From Avena insularis (Eukaryota > Streptophyta > Magnoliopsida > Poales > Poaceae), in NCBI GenBank assembly GCA_023614405.1, contig CM042697.1, positions 190,897,189-190,961,188 on the forward strand: 64,000 nt of DNA, in the 5' to 3' direction. Within the stretch, counting starts at the first letter, position 1, and each line of letters begins with the position of its first letter. Positions 1 through 11,742 of the stretch are shown here, piece after piece. The notes below the pieces were generated by a model. It made no database searches. It was not told where the DNA came from and saw only the letters and a list, made by a program, of their open reading frames with translations. The position numbers and the translations under genes are program-made.

Positions 1-392
1 TATCAAGAAACAAAGGTCATAATACAACTTTATAACCAGGAATAAAAATAGTTTTATTACATCAAACTTAGCTCATTGGCTAATTACATTACATTGCAGC
101 GGAATAACTATAGTCTTGGGTCCTTCATCTTCAAATTCGCCACAGTAATGTTGGTTGTAGACTTTGTAATCCTAATCAATCAATCTTCACTAAAATCAAT
201 CAAACCTGCAACATTACAAGTTACAGCCACAAGGGTCAATACATTTGAATTGTATTGGCAAGTGATACTTTGGTAGTATAGTGGAGTCTATCATCTATAT
301 GCATTTTGGCTAAGTGGAGTTGAGGCTTGCATTGCTCAAAACAGATTTTCCCTATCATTTTGAAAACACTAAGTTTTATTTGGCAAAAACAC

Positions 393-461
393 CAAGGCAT
401 CTACCAATCAAGACTGAAGATCCTCTCAAGGCATCTACCAATCAAAGACTGAAGATTTTCT
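393..461. repeat. 34-bp tandem duplication in E-family LTR
   Basis: Two adjacent units begin CAAGGCATCTACCAATCAA, at 393 and 427. The same pair occurs in the other E1 LTR (about 6771-6838) and, diverged, in both E2 LTRs (about 44310-44375 and 50523-50590), so it predates the split of the copies. Confidence 0.8.
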
Positions 462-1524
462 TGGCAAAAACAATTTTCCCAATCTAAGATTTTGAGATCC
501 TTGTACCAAGCCATCTCTCCATCAAAGATTGAAGAATTTCACACAACCCTTGATCACCCACAAGTTTTAATTTAGAAATTGGAGTGATGAGATTCTTGAT
601 TGCTTCCATGTCTTGATGCTCAAATTGTCCTTTTCCAGGGACATGGCTAAGTACTTAGATTTTTTACACTCTGCAGAGGTGGTGCACTTTCCCCACAAGA
701 CTTGGTTTCCCAAGACAAGATCTTTCAGAAGCTTTCCCTTAGACCATCATGGACGCGCTCCAATCTATCAAACACTACCACCATCTGTCCATATGGCTAA
801 GTTCTTGCAACCTATATGATCATGGCAGAGCCCATATTGCCAAGTGGTTGCACTTGAAGCTTCTCAACATTTGACATCTCAAATATCTTTGTTCCTGGGT
901 GGCCATCCACAAGTGAGATACACAAGCCAAGTCCATGGCCTTGTGAACCACTCAACACAAACCATTCCTTCCATTTCACCCAGGTGATTCATTAACTTAG
1001 TTGTTTTATTAAACAAAACACAAGTCCATAGACTTAGAAATTTTCATAGCATGAATATATATCCCACCCAGGTTTTCTATTAGCTAGGCTAAGCTTGATA
1101 GTAATAGGATTCTTAACTTAGGAAAATCCTTCTAAGGATTCATTCTACTAGTTTTCCTATAGCAAGGTCTATACTTAGCAAAATAAAAACCATGCAAGTT
1201 TTACTTGGCAAAAACACTAATGCATATTGAAAATAATGGGATAGATAGTATGAAGTATCACTTGCCTTTTTGGTAGAGGGTATAGGTTCACTCCTTGATC
1301 TTGCTAGTCTCACACTTCACTACAAGTCAATCAAGCAAACACAATTCAATTCACATTCCAAACCAAAGTCAAGCAAACAACACATAAAACAACAAAGTCA
1401 AAGAAATGCATGCAAGCATGCCAAGCTTTGCTTTGTTTTAAAAAGTGGTTCCTAGTGGGTCATAGACATTTGGGTACATCTAAGTCATGCTTAAGCATGC
1501 AAAGGTTGGTTCTATTGTAAGGAT

Positions 1525-1676
1525 GGTCTCCACTAGGCTTCTAAACTTTGTAAGTTCCAAATTGGTCATTTACCAAAATGGCAAAGTCATTTGCAAAGAG
1601 GGTCTCTATTAGATTCCTAAACTTTGTAAGATCCAAATTGGTCATTTACCAAAGTGGCAAAGTTATTAGCAAAAGG
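1525..1676. repeat. 76-bp tandem duplication in E1 LTR
   Basis: Two units start GGTCTC at 1525 and 1601 and share the run TTTGTAAG...CCAAATTGGTCATTTACC with few differences. The duplication is repeated in the right E1 LTR (about 7902-8053). Both E2 LTRs have only one shortened unit near 45385 and 51605, so unit number varies between copies of the family. Confidence 0.75.
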
Positions 1677-3737
1677 TTTCACTTCAAAAACCATTTTCAA
1701 ACAAGGCACCTATTTGGTCATTTTATGTGGTGAAGAAATGTTTTTCCTAAGGCCTTAACCTATAGGGTTCACCAAATGAGTTGCTATTGCAAAACTTGGT
1801 GTTTGGGTCAGTAGGTTTGGTCTAAACCATTTTCTCAAAGTTTTCCTTTCCAAAAACATTTTCATAAAGTTTTGTTTGGCTAGAAATGGACTAAACTTAA
1901 TTAATCCATTCTAAACTTTTCCAAAATCATTTTCCAAAACATAGGTTGGTTCCTAGGGTCAGTAAGGTCACAACAAACCAATTTGCAAAGGTTTTAACCT
2001 TAAAATCATTTTTAAACAATTTTTCTAATGTTAGCAAGCACACAAAAGAATCTGCAAAATCAAACAATCTAACAAATACTATTTGCTAAACTAAGGGCAG
2101 GGTTGGTTAGAGCTTGTCTTGCTAATTCCAACGACATCCAATTTGTAAAATTTGGATGTGTGGATCCAAAGTTATGGAATTTACAAAATTGAACATCAAT
2201 TAGATCAATTGCTTTTAAATCCATCCAGAGACACGTGTCTTAATCTAATTAAATACGGGTTCGCTGGGATCGTGGCTGTGGGCGTTGGATCTAGTTAGAT
2301 CGAGCGGTGCGAGAGCGTACCCATTCGCTTAAGTGATTCTATCTAATGCGTATGATCCAGATCGATCGAATAGCCAGGGGTGCTCGACCGATACGACGAA
2401 GCTGGACTGCCGGGCGGCGGAGCGATCGGTCAATGTCGGTGCCAGCGATACAGGAAGCGGGAGAGGAAAAGGGGAGGCTCACCGAGTTCGCAGACGCTTG
2501 GGGAAGCTCAATGTGCTGATGGGGAGGCAGGGGGCGCACGGATGGGTTGGCAATCTCTCGCCGGAGTTGCTGCGGGCGGCGGTGCTCTCGGGTTGTCGTC
2601 GTTGGCGTCGCTCGGGACCGCGCTAAGGCAAAGGAGAGGCACGGTTAGGTGCGCACGAGGGTCGCGAGTAAGGGAGCATCAAAAAGGGGGCGAGGGGAAG
2701 TCTGTGCTCACCGGGAAAGCTTGCCGGAGTCGAGGCCGACGGTGGCGCTGCTCAGACGTGATCGTAGTCGAGGTTGTAGGTCACCCGCGGTTGAACGGAA
2801 GGCACGGACAGAAGCTCCAGGGGCTAGGGAGTGTGTGTGCTTGGTCGGGGAGGCAAGGGGAGGTCTGGTTTCGCCGGAATCGTCACCGGAACATCGTCGG
2901 AGCGGCGGCGTGAGAGAATTGGAGGCAGCCTAGGGGCAGAGTGGATGAGTTGTCTGGGGGAAAAGGAGGAGGAGGAGCAGGCGGTTAAATGGGCGTTGTC
3001 TCCGCGAGGAATTAACGCGGCGTTACTGAGAATTGAACGCGGCATTCAAAGGCAGCAACGGCAGCGTCGTCTGGGGGGAGACAGGGTCGCGCGGGGAAGA
3101 AGACGATGAGCTGGTTGCGTGGGCTCTACCTGGCAGTGAGGGAGAAAGAGAGGGGAAAGGGTCCACCACCATACTCAAGGGTTTGTTTTGCGGTGAAGAA
3201 AAACGGTTCGGGGAAAAATAAGAGGAGGTGGGGTCATCTCGTCAGCGAGTGAGTGAGAGGGAGAGGTGGGTCCCGTTTGTCTGTGACTCAGTGGGTAAGA
3301 AAGTGGGTGCCAAATGTTTTATTCGAGGAGAAGACTGGGCTGGTTTTGCTGGGCCTAATGGGCTGGTCTGTTTCCCTATTTTTTTTCTGCCTAAATCTTT
3401 TTCCTTTTCTATTTATATTTTCTGTTTTGAATTTCAAACAATGTTTTCAAACATTCAAACAACACTCAAACAATTTCAAACAAACACTCAACTTTACTTT
3501 GAATTTGGTTCTGTTTTTCAACATAATCCAATCTCAAAATAAAATAATATTTTTATTTATTTTAAGATCCATTTAATAATTAAATAAAATGGATCTTTAG
3601 TTATCTAATAAAATAGGGTTTTGATTTATTCAATAAAATTTCCATTTGGAATCCAATTATTTTCAAAACCAAACCAGAAGGTTTTATTTGAAAAAATAAA
3701 AGAATACTTGGAAACTTATTTAAATAAATAAATAAGT

Positions 3738-3978
3738 TTTGGTGTTTTAATTAAAATGGGAAAGCCTTTACTTAAATAAAATTGGATATTTAAATCCTTA
3801 TTATTCTATTTAAATAATCCTTTACTCATTTTAATCAAAGCAAAACCTCTTAATAAAAGATTTCAAAGTAGTAATAAAATACTTGGTGTTCATTTAAAAT
3901 GGGAAAAGCCTTTACTTAAATAAAATTGGATATTTAAATCCTTATTATTTTATTTAAATAAACTTTACTCATTTTATC
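3738..3978. repeat. ~142-bp direct duplication in the AT-rich U3 of E1
   Basis: Two copies of a block containing TTAAAATGGGAAA(A)GCC and GGATATTTAAATCC start near 3738 and 3881. Equivalent pairs are in the other E1 LTR (about 10126 and 10266) and in both E2 LTRs (about 47486/47628 and 53653/53796). The block lies in the region expected to be U3, where repeated motifs often act as enhancers; that role is inference. Confidence 0.7.
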
Positions 3979-4538
3979 AAAACAAAATATTTTATTACAA
4001 AAGTTTGGCCAAAATTAATTTGGCTCACCTTTTCATTTGAAAACAAAGTCTTTTATTAAAAGATCCAAATAGTATTTCCAAAACAATTTATTTTTCCTTT
4101 ATTAAATGTTTATCTTTTTAATCCCTTTAGGATTTTAATTGTTCAACAATTTATTCATAAGGTTTTTGTCTATGGTTCCAAACTAAGTGAAACCATCTCT
4201 AAGGTCTTTCTTGATCCTTTTTGATTATTTGTTGGTCAAATTTTGGTATGGATCAAATCCATGGATTTGGAGATAACTTGGAAATGATTTTTATTCCATT
4301 AGGGTCTAGGGATTTGGATTTATGTTCCAAGTGTTCAATTTCCAGATACATTCATTGAGGAATGCATTTCCCTTGATTTGGATTTGTTGAATTCAAACTT
4401 TAGCCAAAGTTTGTTCAAGATGGGATTTCAGTTTATTTTTAGAAACAAAAGTTTCTTTTCACCCTGATTTTCAACAAAGATTTATTTTGTTTATTTAATT
4501 TTCACATTACAAGATTTGGAAAATCTTGGGATGTGATA

Positions 4539-4553
4539 GGCTACCACCCTTAA
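4539..4553 (-). promoter_or_regulatory. E1 polypurine tract
   Basis: On the minus strand TTAAGGGTGGTAGCC lies directly against the LTR. This is the expected plus-strand primer for reverse transcription. Just upstream in element sense is a GGGACGAGATTTATTT block that resembles the pol-end/PPT region of G1 (16185-16215). Confidence 0.75.
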
Positions 4554-4728
4554 AATAAATCTCGTCCCGAGATTTGGGGAGGCTAGGGTTACAAGTTGGC
4601 TCAAACAGCTAGGGTACCACCACCCTTAAATTTTTTCCAACTAAACTACATCTTGGCTTGCTTGGAATATTGAGGAAAACTTCTTCTTGGAAAACTTCTG
4701 CTTAGTGTCCTTTGTTTCCATGCTTGAC

Positions 4729-5616
4729 TCATGGGCCAAGGTTGAGATCCTTCATAGGCTTGTTTATCTTGTTCTTCATCTTTTCTGGACAATTGCTTAC
4801 ATAGTGTCCTGGTTCTTTGCAATTGAAACAGTGGATATCTTGGAGTTCTTTACGTTGCTCTTGTGGACAAGTTGCTACGTAGTGGCCTGGTTCCTTGCAG
4901 TTGTTGCACACTACTTGGCCGATCTCTTTATTCTTCGGGTTCTCTGGGCATCCACTGGGGTAGTGTCCCATTTCCTTACATTTACGACATTGCACAAGGC
5001 TCATGTCTTGCTTTGGTTTCTTGGGCTTCTTTGATCCTTTGAATTGGGTTGTCTTGTTTGGAGGTATAAGTGGTCCTTTTCCTTTGTCATCAACATTCTT
5101 GGCATACTTGGATCCTTCTTGTTTCCTTTGTTCAACAATAGCATAGATGGGGCATTGGATAGGAACATGGTCATTTCCTTCACAAAGGTAACAAGTAACT
5201 TGAGATGTGGGGCATTGGCCAACTGGATGTTCCTCTTAACAATTGGGGCATTGATCTTCATGCTCCTTGGAAGTGTGATCCTTGTCTCCACAAATAATGC
5301 AAGCTGGGGCTCCATCTAGAATAACATTCTTGTCATCCTTGTTGTCATACACTCTTTTGGGATAGTTTTCTTCCATGCTGATCATTTGATTAGTCACATT
5401 AAGCATCAGTTGGGATTGTTCTTCCAAAAACATTTGCAAGGTAGGGTCTTTATCACTATTGTTGGCTATGATCTTTGTTGTTAGTTGGTTCAACTGGTGT
5501 TGGGTTGCTATGAGTTCTCTCATGTTGACCTCTTGGTTGTTGTTGATGTCATCATCCTTGATGCTGTAGTCTCTTTGATAAGTGATCTGTTTGGGTTGGA
5601 GGATTAGAATAGGCAA
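4729..5616 (-). pseudogene. E1 multi-zinc-knuckle Gag-like protein with one nonsense codon
   Basis: The frame is continuous from 5616 to 4729 apart from a TAA at 5236-5238, where the E2 homologue has GAA. The N-terminal third is Gln/Asn-rich and probably helical. After the stop come further cysteine clusters, including three canonical CX2CX4HX4C knuckles near the C-terminus with all zinc ligands kept. There is no recognisable retroviral capsid domain, protease or RT. Such knuckles bind RNA in Gag proteins of Gypsy and Copia elements. The single point lesion leaves the rest of the frame open, so the loss looks recent, or the stop may be a sequence error. The start shown is the first Met in the open frame; the E2 start corresponds to a position near 5580. 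Confidence 0.82.
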
Positions 5617-6271
5617 AAGATTTTTCTAAGGAATCAATTTTATTCACACACATCACAAATCACACAAGCAATGTGCAAGCAATCACAAACAAACACTCCA
5701 CTCAAACAACAGTTTCAAGCACATACTTAGGCAACAAAATATTTTTGTTACACCACATAAGTTGGTGGGTTTGACTTAACTAAAATATGGTGGTCCATCT
5801 ATATGGTTCACTTGTGATCTTTCCATCCTTCTTGGTTGATTCTTCTTGATTGAGATCTTTGTATCCTTGGAGAATTCTTGTGTCTTGGTCACAAATCTTC
5901 AAAGGTGATCATGGTTTCTTCTAAGTTGTGTTTCCTTAATCTTCAAATCTTGAGCAAGATTTCTTGTCTCATTTGTAGTCTTTAGTGATATCCTAGGTTG
6001 AAGTCTTTGGTGATCATGTTGAAGATGTTGAAGTCATTAGAGTTGAAGGTGTTGAAGAAGTCCTGCGCACATAGTGTAGTCTTTGGTCATGGGGTAGGTT
6101 TTTCCATCAAGTTTTGAAGTAGAAGAGAAGTAGAGTTGAAACCAAAATGGTTGAGGAAAGAGTTTACAAGATTGTTTTTTTTGTAAATAAGTTTTGGAAC
6201 AAATACAACTCCTATTTTTTCCTAAGGGGTTTTGTCCAATCCTAGGGTTACAATCCTACAGGCAACACAAT
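5617..6271 (-). other. E1 untranslated leader
   Basis: This is the region between the PBS and the zinc-knuckle reading frame, about 650 bases. I see no coding frame in it. It is matched by E2 49394-50021, so it is a genuine part of the family and a likely place for dimerisation and packaging signals (inference). Confidence 0.6.
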
Positions 6272-6283
6272 GCTCTGATACCA
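6272..6283 (-). promoter_or_regulatory. E1 primer-binding site (tRNA-Met type)
   Basis: Plus-strand GCTCTGATACCA is the complement of TGGTATCAGAGC, the common plant initiator-Met tRNA primer site. It lies two bases from the LTR start (TGTAGCATCCCC, 6286) and fixes the element's orientation as minus. Confidence 0.9.
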
Positions 6284-6285
6284 TC

Positions 6286-9200
6286 TGTAGCATCCCCTGC
6301 CTTTAATAAGGTAGGGTCCCCTGTGTTTACAATGCTAGTCCTCGGATCAATAGCTAGCATCCACAGTTTAGATGTAATATCAAGAAACAAAGGTCATAAT
6401 ACAACTTTATAACCAGGAATAAAAATAGTTTTATTACATCAAACTTAGCTCATTGGCTAATTACATTACATTGCAGCGGAATAACTATAGTCTTGGGTCC
6501 TTCATCTTCAAATCTGCCACAGGCAGCTGTTGGTTGTAGACTTTGTAATCCTAATCAATCAATCTTCACTAAAATCAATCAAACCTGCAACATTACAAGT
6601 TACAGCCACAAGGGTCAATACATTTGAATTGTATTGGCAAGTGATACTTTGGTAGTATAGTGGAGTCTATCATCTATATGCATTTTGGCTAAGTGGAGTT
6701 GAGGCTTGCATTGCTCAAAACAGATTTTCCCTATCATTTTGAAAACACTAAGTTTTATTTGGCAAAAACCACCAAGGCATCTACCAATCAAGACTGAAGA
6801 TCCTCTCAAGGCATCTACCAATCAAAGACTGAAGATTTTCTTGGCAAAAACAATTTTCCCAATCTAAGATTTTGAGATCCTTGTACCAAGCCATCTCTCC
6901 ATCAAAGATTGAAGAATTTCACACAACCCTTGATCACCCACAAGTTTTAATTTAGAAATTGGAGTGATGAGATTCTTGATTGCTTCCATGTCTTGATGCT
7001 CAAATTGTCCTTTTCCAGGGACATGGCTAAGTACTTAGATTTTTTACTCTGCAGAGGTGGTGCACTTTCCCCACAAGACTTGGTTTCCCAAGACAAGATC
7101 TTTCAGAAGCTTTCCCTTAGACCATCATGGACGCGCTCCAATCTATCAAACACTACCACCATCTGTCCATATGGCTAAGTTCTTGCAACCTATATGATCA
7201 TGGCAGAGCCCATATTGCCAAGTGGTTGCACTTGAAGCTTCTCAACATTTGACATCTCAAATATCTTTGTTCCTGGGTGGCCATCCACAAGTGAGATACA
7301 CAAGCCAAGTCCATGGCCTTGTGAACCACTCAACACAAACCATTCCTTCCATTTCACCCAGGTGATTCATTAACTTAGTTGTTTTATTAAACAAAACACA
7401 AGTCCATAGACTTAGAAATTTTCATAGCATGAATATATATCCCACCCAGGTTTTCTATTAGCTAGGCTAAGCTTGATAGTAATAGGATTCTTAACTTAGG
7501 AAAATCCTTCTAAGGATTCATTCTACTAGTTTTCCTATAGCAAGGTCTATACTTAGCAAAATAAAAACCATGCAAGTTTTACTTGGCAAAAACACTAATG
7601 CATATTGAAAATAATGGGATAGATAGTATGAAGTATCACTTGCCTTTTTGGTAGAGGGTATAGGTTCACTCCTTGATCTTGCTAGTCTCACACTTCACTA
7701 CAAGTCAATCAAGCAAACACAATTCAATTCACATTCCAAACCAAAGTCAAGCAAACAACACACAAAACAACAAAGTCAAAGAAATGCATGCAAGCATGCC
7801 AAGCTTTGCTTTGTTTTAAAAAGTGGTTCCTAGTGGGTCATAGACATTTGGGTACATCTAAGTCATGCTTAAGCATGCAAAGGTTGGTTCTATTGTAAGG
7901 ATGGTCTCCACTAGGCTTCTAAACTTTGTAAGTTCCAAATTGGTCATTTACCAAAATGGCAAAGTCATTTGCAAAGAGGGTCTCTATTAGATTCCTAAAC
8001 TTTGTAAGATCCAAATTGGTCATTTACCAAAGTGGCAAAGTTATTAGCAAAAGGTTTCACTTCAAAAACCATTTTCAAACAAGGCACCTATCTGGTCATT
8101 TTATGTGGTGAAGAAATGTTTTTCCTAAGGCCTTAACCTATAGGGTTCACCAAATGAGTTGCTATTACAAAACTTGGTGTTTGGGTCAGTAGGTTTGGTC
8201 TAAACCATTTTCTCAAAGTTTTCCTTTCCAAAAACATTTTCATAAAGTTTTGTTTGGCTAGAAATGGACTAAACTTAATTAATCCATTCTAAACTTTTCC
8301 AAAATCATTTTCCAAAACATAGGTTGGTTCCTAGGGTCAGTAAGGTCACAACAAACCAATTTGCAAAGGTTTTAACCTTAAAATCATTTTTAAACAATTT
8401 TTCTAATGTTAGCAAGCACACAAAAGAATCTGCAAAATCAAACAATCTAACAAATACTATTTGCTAAACTAAGGGCAGGGTTGGTTAGAGCTTGTCTTAC
8501 TAATTCCAACGACATCCAATTTGTAAAATTTGGACGTGTGGATCCAAAGTTATGGAATTTACAAAATTGAACATCAATTAGATCAATTCTGTTTTAAATC
8601 CATCCAGCAGAGACACGTGTCTTAATCTAATTAAATTGCACTTCGCTGGGATCGTGGCTGTGGGGCGTTGGATCTAGTTAGATCGAGCGGTGCAGAGAGC
8701 GTACCCATTCGCGTTTAAGTGATTCTATCTAATGCGTATGATCCAGATCGAACAGTTGTGGGGTGCTCGACCACAGACGAGCGGCGCTGCGGCGGCTGCT
8801 GGCGGCGGAGCGATCGGTCAATGTCGGTGCCAGCGATACAGGAAGCGGGAGAGGAAAAGGGGAGGCTCACCAAGTTCGCAGACGCTTGGGGAAGCTCAAT
8901 GTGCTGATGGGGAGGCAGGGGGCGCACGGATGGGTTGGCAATCTCTCGCCGGAGTTGCTGCGGGCGGTGGTGCTCTCGGGTTGTCGTCGTTGGCATCGCT
9001 CGGGACCGCGCTAAGGCAAAGGAGAGGCACGGTTAGGTGCGCACGAGGGTCGCGAGTAAGGGAGCATCAAAAAGGGGGCGAGGGGAAGTCTGTGCTCACC
9101 GGGAAAGCTTGCCGGAGTCGAGGCCGACGGTGGCGCTGCTCAGACGTGATCGTAGTCGAGGTTGTAGGTCACCCGCGGTTGAACGGAAGGCACGGACAGA

Positions 9201-10925
9201 AGCTCCAGGGGCTAGGGAGTGTGTGTGCTTGGTCGGGGAGGCAAGGGGAGGTCTGGTTTCGCCGGAATCGTCACCGGAACATCGTCGGAGCGACGGCGAT
9301 ACAGAGAGAATTGGAGGCAGCCTAGGGGCAGAGTGGATGAGTTGTCTGGCGGAAAAGGAGGAGGAGGAGCAGGCGGTTAAATGGGCGTTGTCTCCGCGAG
9401 GAATTAACGCTACGCATCGAGAATTGAACGCGGCATTCAAAGGCAGCAACGGCAGCGTCGTCTGGGGGGAGACAGGGTCGCGCGGGGAAAAAGACGATGA
9501 GCTGGCTGCGTGGGCTCTACCTGGCAGTGAGGGAGAAAGAGAGGGGAAAGGGTCCACCACCATACCTGGCGGGTTTGTTTTATGTGAAGAAAAACGGTTC
9601 GGGGAAAAATAAGAGGAGGTGGGGTCATCTCGCCACGAAAGTGAGTGAGAGGAGAGGTGGGTCCCGTTGTCTGTGACTCGTGGGTAAGAAAGTGGGTGCC
9701 AAATGTTTTATTCGAGTAGAAGAAGACTGGGCTGGTTTCTTGGGCCTAATGGGCTGGTCTGCTTCCTATTTTTTTGCCTAAATCTTTTCCTTTTCTATTT
9801 ATATTTTCTGTTTTGAATTTCAAACAATGTTTTCAAACATTCAAACAACACTCAAACAATTTCAAACAAACACTCAACTTTACTTTGAATTTGGTTCTGT
9901 TTTTCAACATAATCCAATCTCAAAATAAAATAATATTTTTATTTATTTTAAGATCCATTTAATAATTAAATAAAATGGATCTTTAGTTATCTAATAAAAT
10001 AGGGTTTTGATTTATTCAATAAAATTTCCATTTGGAATCCAATTATTTTCAAAACCAAAACAGAAGGTTTTATTTGAAAAATAAAAGAATACTTGGAAAC
10101 TTATTTAAATAAATAAATAAGTTTTGGTGTTTTAATTAAAATGGGAAAGCCTTTACTTAAATAAAATTGGATATTTAAATCCTTATTATTCTATTTAAAT
10201 AATCCTTTACTCATTTTAATCAAAGCAAAACCTTTTAATAAAAGATTTCAAAGTAGTAATAAAATACTTGGTGTTCATTTAAAATGGGAAAAGCCTTTTA
10301 CTTAAATAAAATTGGATATTTAAATCCTTATTATTTTATTTAAATAAACTTTTACTCATTTTATCAAAACAAAATATTTTATTACAAAAGTTTGGCCAAA
10401 ATTAATTTGGCTCACCTTTTCATTTGAAAACAAAGTCTTTTATTAAAAGATCCAAATAGTATTTCCAAAACAATTTATTTTTCCTTTATTAAATGTTTAT
10501 CTTTTTAATCCCTTTAGGATTTTAATTGTTCAACAATTTATTCATAAGGTTTTTGTCTATGGTCCCAAACTAAGTGAAACCATCTCTAAGGGCTTTCTTG
10601 ATCCTTTGTGATTATTTGTTGGTCAAATTTTGGTATGGATCAAATCCATGGATTTGGAGATAACTTGGAAATGATTTTTATTCCATTAGGGTCTAGGGAT
10701 TTGGATTTATGTTCCAAGTGTTCAATTTCCAGATACATTCATTGAGGAATGCATTTCCCTTGATTTGGATTTGTTGAATTCAAACTTTAGCCAAAGTTTG
10801 TTCAAGATGGGATTTCAGTTTATTTTTAGAAACAAAAGTTTCTTTTCACCCTGATTTTCAACAAAGATTTATTTTGTTTATTTAATTTTCACATTACAAG
10901 ATTTGGAAAATCTTGGGATGTGACA
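6286..10925 (-). repeat. E1 5' LTR, complete, 4640 bp
   Basis: Plus-strand ends are TGTAGCATCCCC and GGGATGTGACA, giving TG...CA termini. The AT-rich parts are almost identical to the left LTR. The differences cluster in short GC-rich patches, for example near 8740-8800 and 9640-9700. No gene is present; long open frames around 8715-9612 lie in the GC-rich block and are not supported. Confidence 0.9.
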
Positions 10926-11521
10926 TGCACGATGACAAGGAGAGAGGCCTTGAGGTAGTCATGCAGGATCTGATAGGACGTCTGCTAGGGAGACACTCTC
11001 GACAGGTTAGAGGTACTCACTTCCACGTCTTCGGTAGACGTGATGAGGATGGAGAGGCCATCGACTTGGAGGACACTTCGAGGGACACAGCCGAGCCGAT
11101 TTGTCTATACCTCCAAGACTTACAGGATCTCATTAGGCACGTGGACACTGATAGGACCAACGTCATGCTCAACAATGACGAACTCCAGGTGTAGCTTCAT
11201 GAGAAGGACAAGCTCTTCGCGGAGCAAGATGAGATAGTCAAGGAGATGGAGGCAAAGTTCAAGAGCCAGGACAGAAAGATCAAGAGTCAGGAGAAGCGAG
11301 TCCAGGATAGAAACAAGAGGATTCGGGACATGACTGAAGAACTGCAGGCCAAGGACTTCGAGCTCGAGCATCAACAGACGGTGATTGAGAGGCTTCGTTC
11401 TCAGAAGAGGGCTCTCAAAGCCAAAGTAGAGACCTTGACCGCCAATGTCGAGGAATACAAGACCGCAATGGAGAATGCAGGTCTTACCTTTGTTGAGGAG
11501 GAGGTTGATGCCGAGGAGTAG
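10926..11521 (+). pseudogene. G1 orf0: coiled-coil protein upstream of gag, 5'-truncated
   Basis: One reading frame runs from the E1 insertion point to the stop at 11519-11521, broken by a TAG at 11192-11194 that a single C-to-T change from CAG would explain. The first ~90 residues are mixed. The remainder, from about 11195, is highly charged, rich in Lys/Glu/Gln with heptad-like spacing, and looks like a long coiled coil ending in an acidic tail (EEEVDAEE). It is not Gag: gag starts separately at 11743. An orf0 before gag is known in some grass Gypsy elements (for example rice RIRE3/RIRE8); whether this is homologous cannot be told here. The ATG at 10913 is supplied by the E1 LTR and is not the native start. 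Function unknown. Confidence 0.7.
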
Positions 11522-11742
11522 TGATGACTACTCATTTATCATTTATTTATCATACTTTATTTGTGTCACAATGACCATCCAACATGTGGATGGCTTGTTA
11601 TTTGTGTGTTTACTTTGCGAACTTGTCGTTTTGTTGTTGAACTATTATTATTGTGATGCATGTTTGGTGATTGTTTATGTGATGTATTATGCATGAAAGC
11701 ATCTATGGGTATCTTATTCTTATCTCTATTGAACAACCACAG
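11522..11742 (+). other. G1 spacer between orf0 and gag
   Basis: This is AT-rich and non-coding. It would serve as the leader for gag translation from a downstream or spliced start; nothing else is recognisable. Confidence 0.5.

Larger units (their letters stand above)
1..4538 (-). repeat. E1 3' LTR (outer ~92 bp missing)
   Basis: It is a direct repeat of 6378-10925, nearly identical over the AT-rich parts. In element sense it would start TGTCACATCCC, but the first dinucleotide pair is mutated: the plus strand ends TGATA where the other copies have TGACA. In element orientation it has an AT-rich U3 (about 4538 down to 3370), a GC-rich block (about 3360-2230) that probably holds promoter and leader, and a long R/U5-like tail (2230 to 1). 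It holds no gene; open frames in the GC-rich block are compositional. Confidence 0.88.
1..10925 (-). mobile_element. E1: gag-only non-autonomous LTR retrotransposon, partial
   Basis: The order on the plus strand is LTR (1-4538), a 1.75 kb internal region, then LTR (6286-10925). Base 1 aligns with 6378, so about 92 bases of the left LTR lie outside the window. A tRNA-Met-type primer site (minus-strand TGGTATCAGAGC) abuts the right LTR and a purine tract abuts the left LTR, so the element reads on the minus strand. The internal region encodes only one small zinc-knuckle protein; no protease, RT, RNase H or integrase is visible. The LTRs are unusually long compared with the internal region, as in LARD-type elements. 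E1 interrupts the orf0 of G1, and its predicted target duplication begins TGCAC at 10926. A second copy of the family is at 43819-54514. Confidence 0.9.

Noticed and set aside
393..461. Direct repeats considered as a CRISPR-like or satellite array
   Set aside because: Only two units without spacers, inside a plant LTR.
4687..5034. Plus-strand frame of 115 aa, Trp/Leu/Val-rich, looking like a multi-pass membrane protein
   Set aside because: It is the exact antisense of the zinc-knuckle gene; codons for Cys-rich knuckles read as hydrophobic residues on the other strand. The same shadow occurs at 48467-49126.
8715..9628. Several overlapping open frames up to 197 aa on both strands
   Set aside because: They lie in the GC-rich block of the E1 LTR, overlap in several frames, are not conserved in E2 and have no recognisable domain.
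10913..10925. ATG at the start of G1 orf0
   Set aside because: The codon lies in the terminal bases of the E1 LTR; the native orf0 start is on the other side of the insertion.
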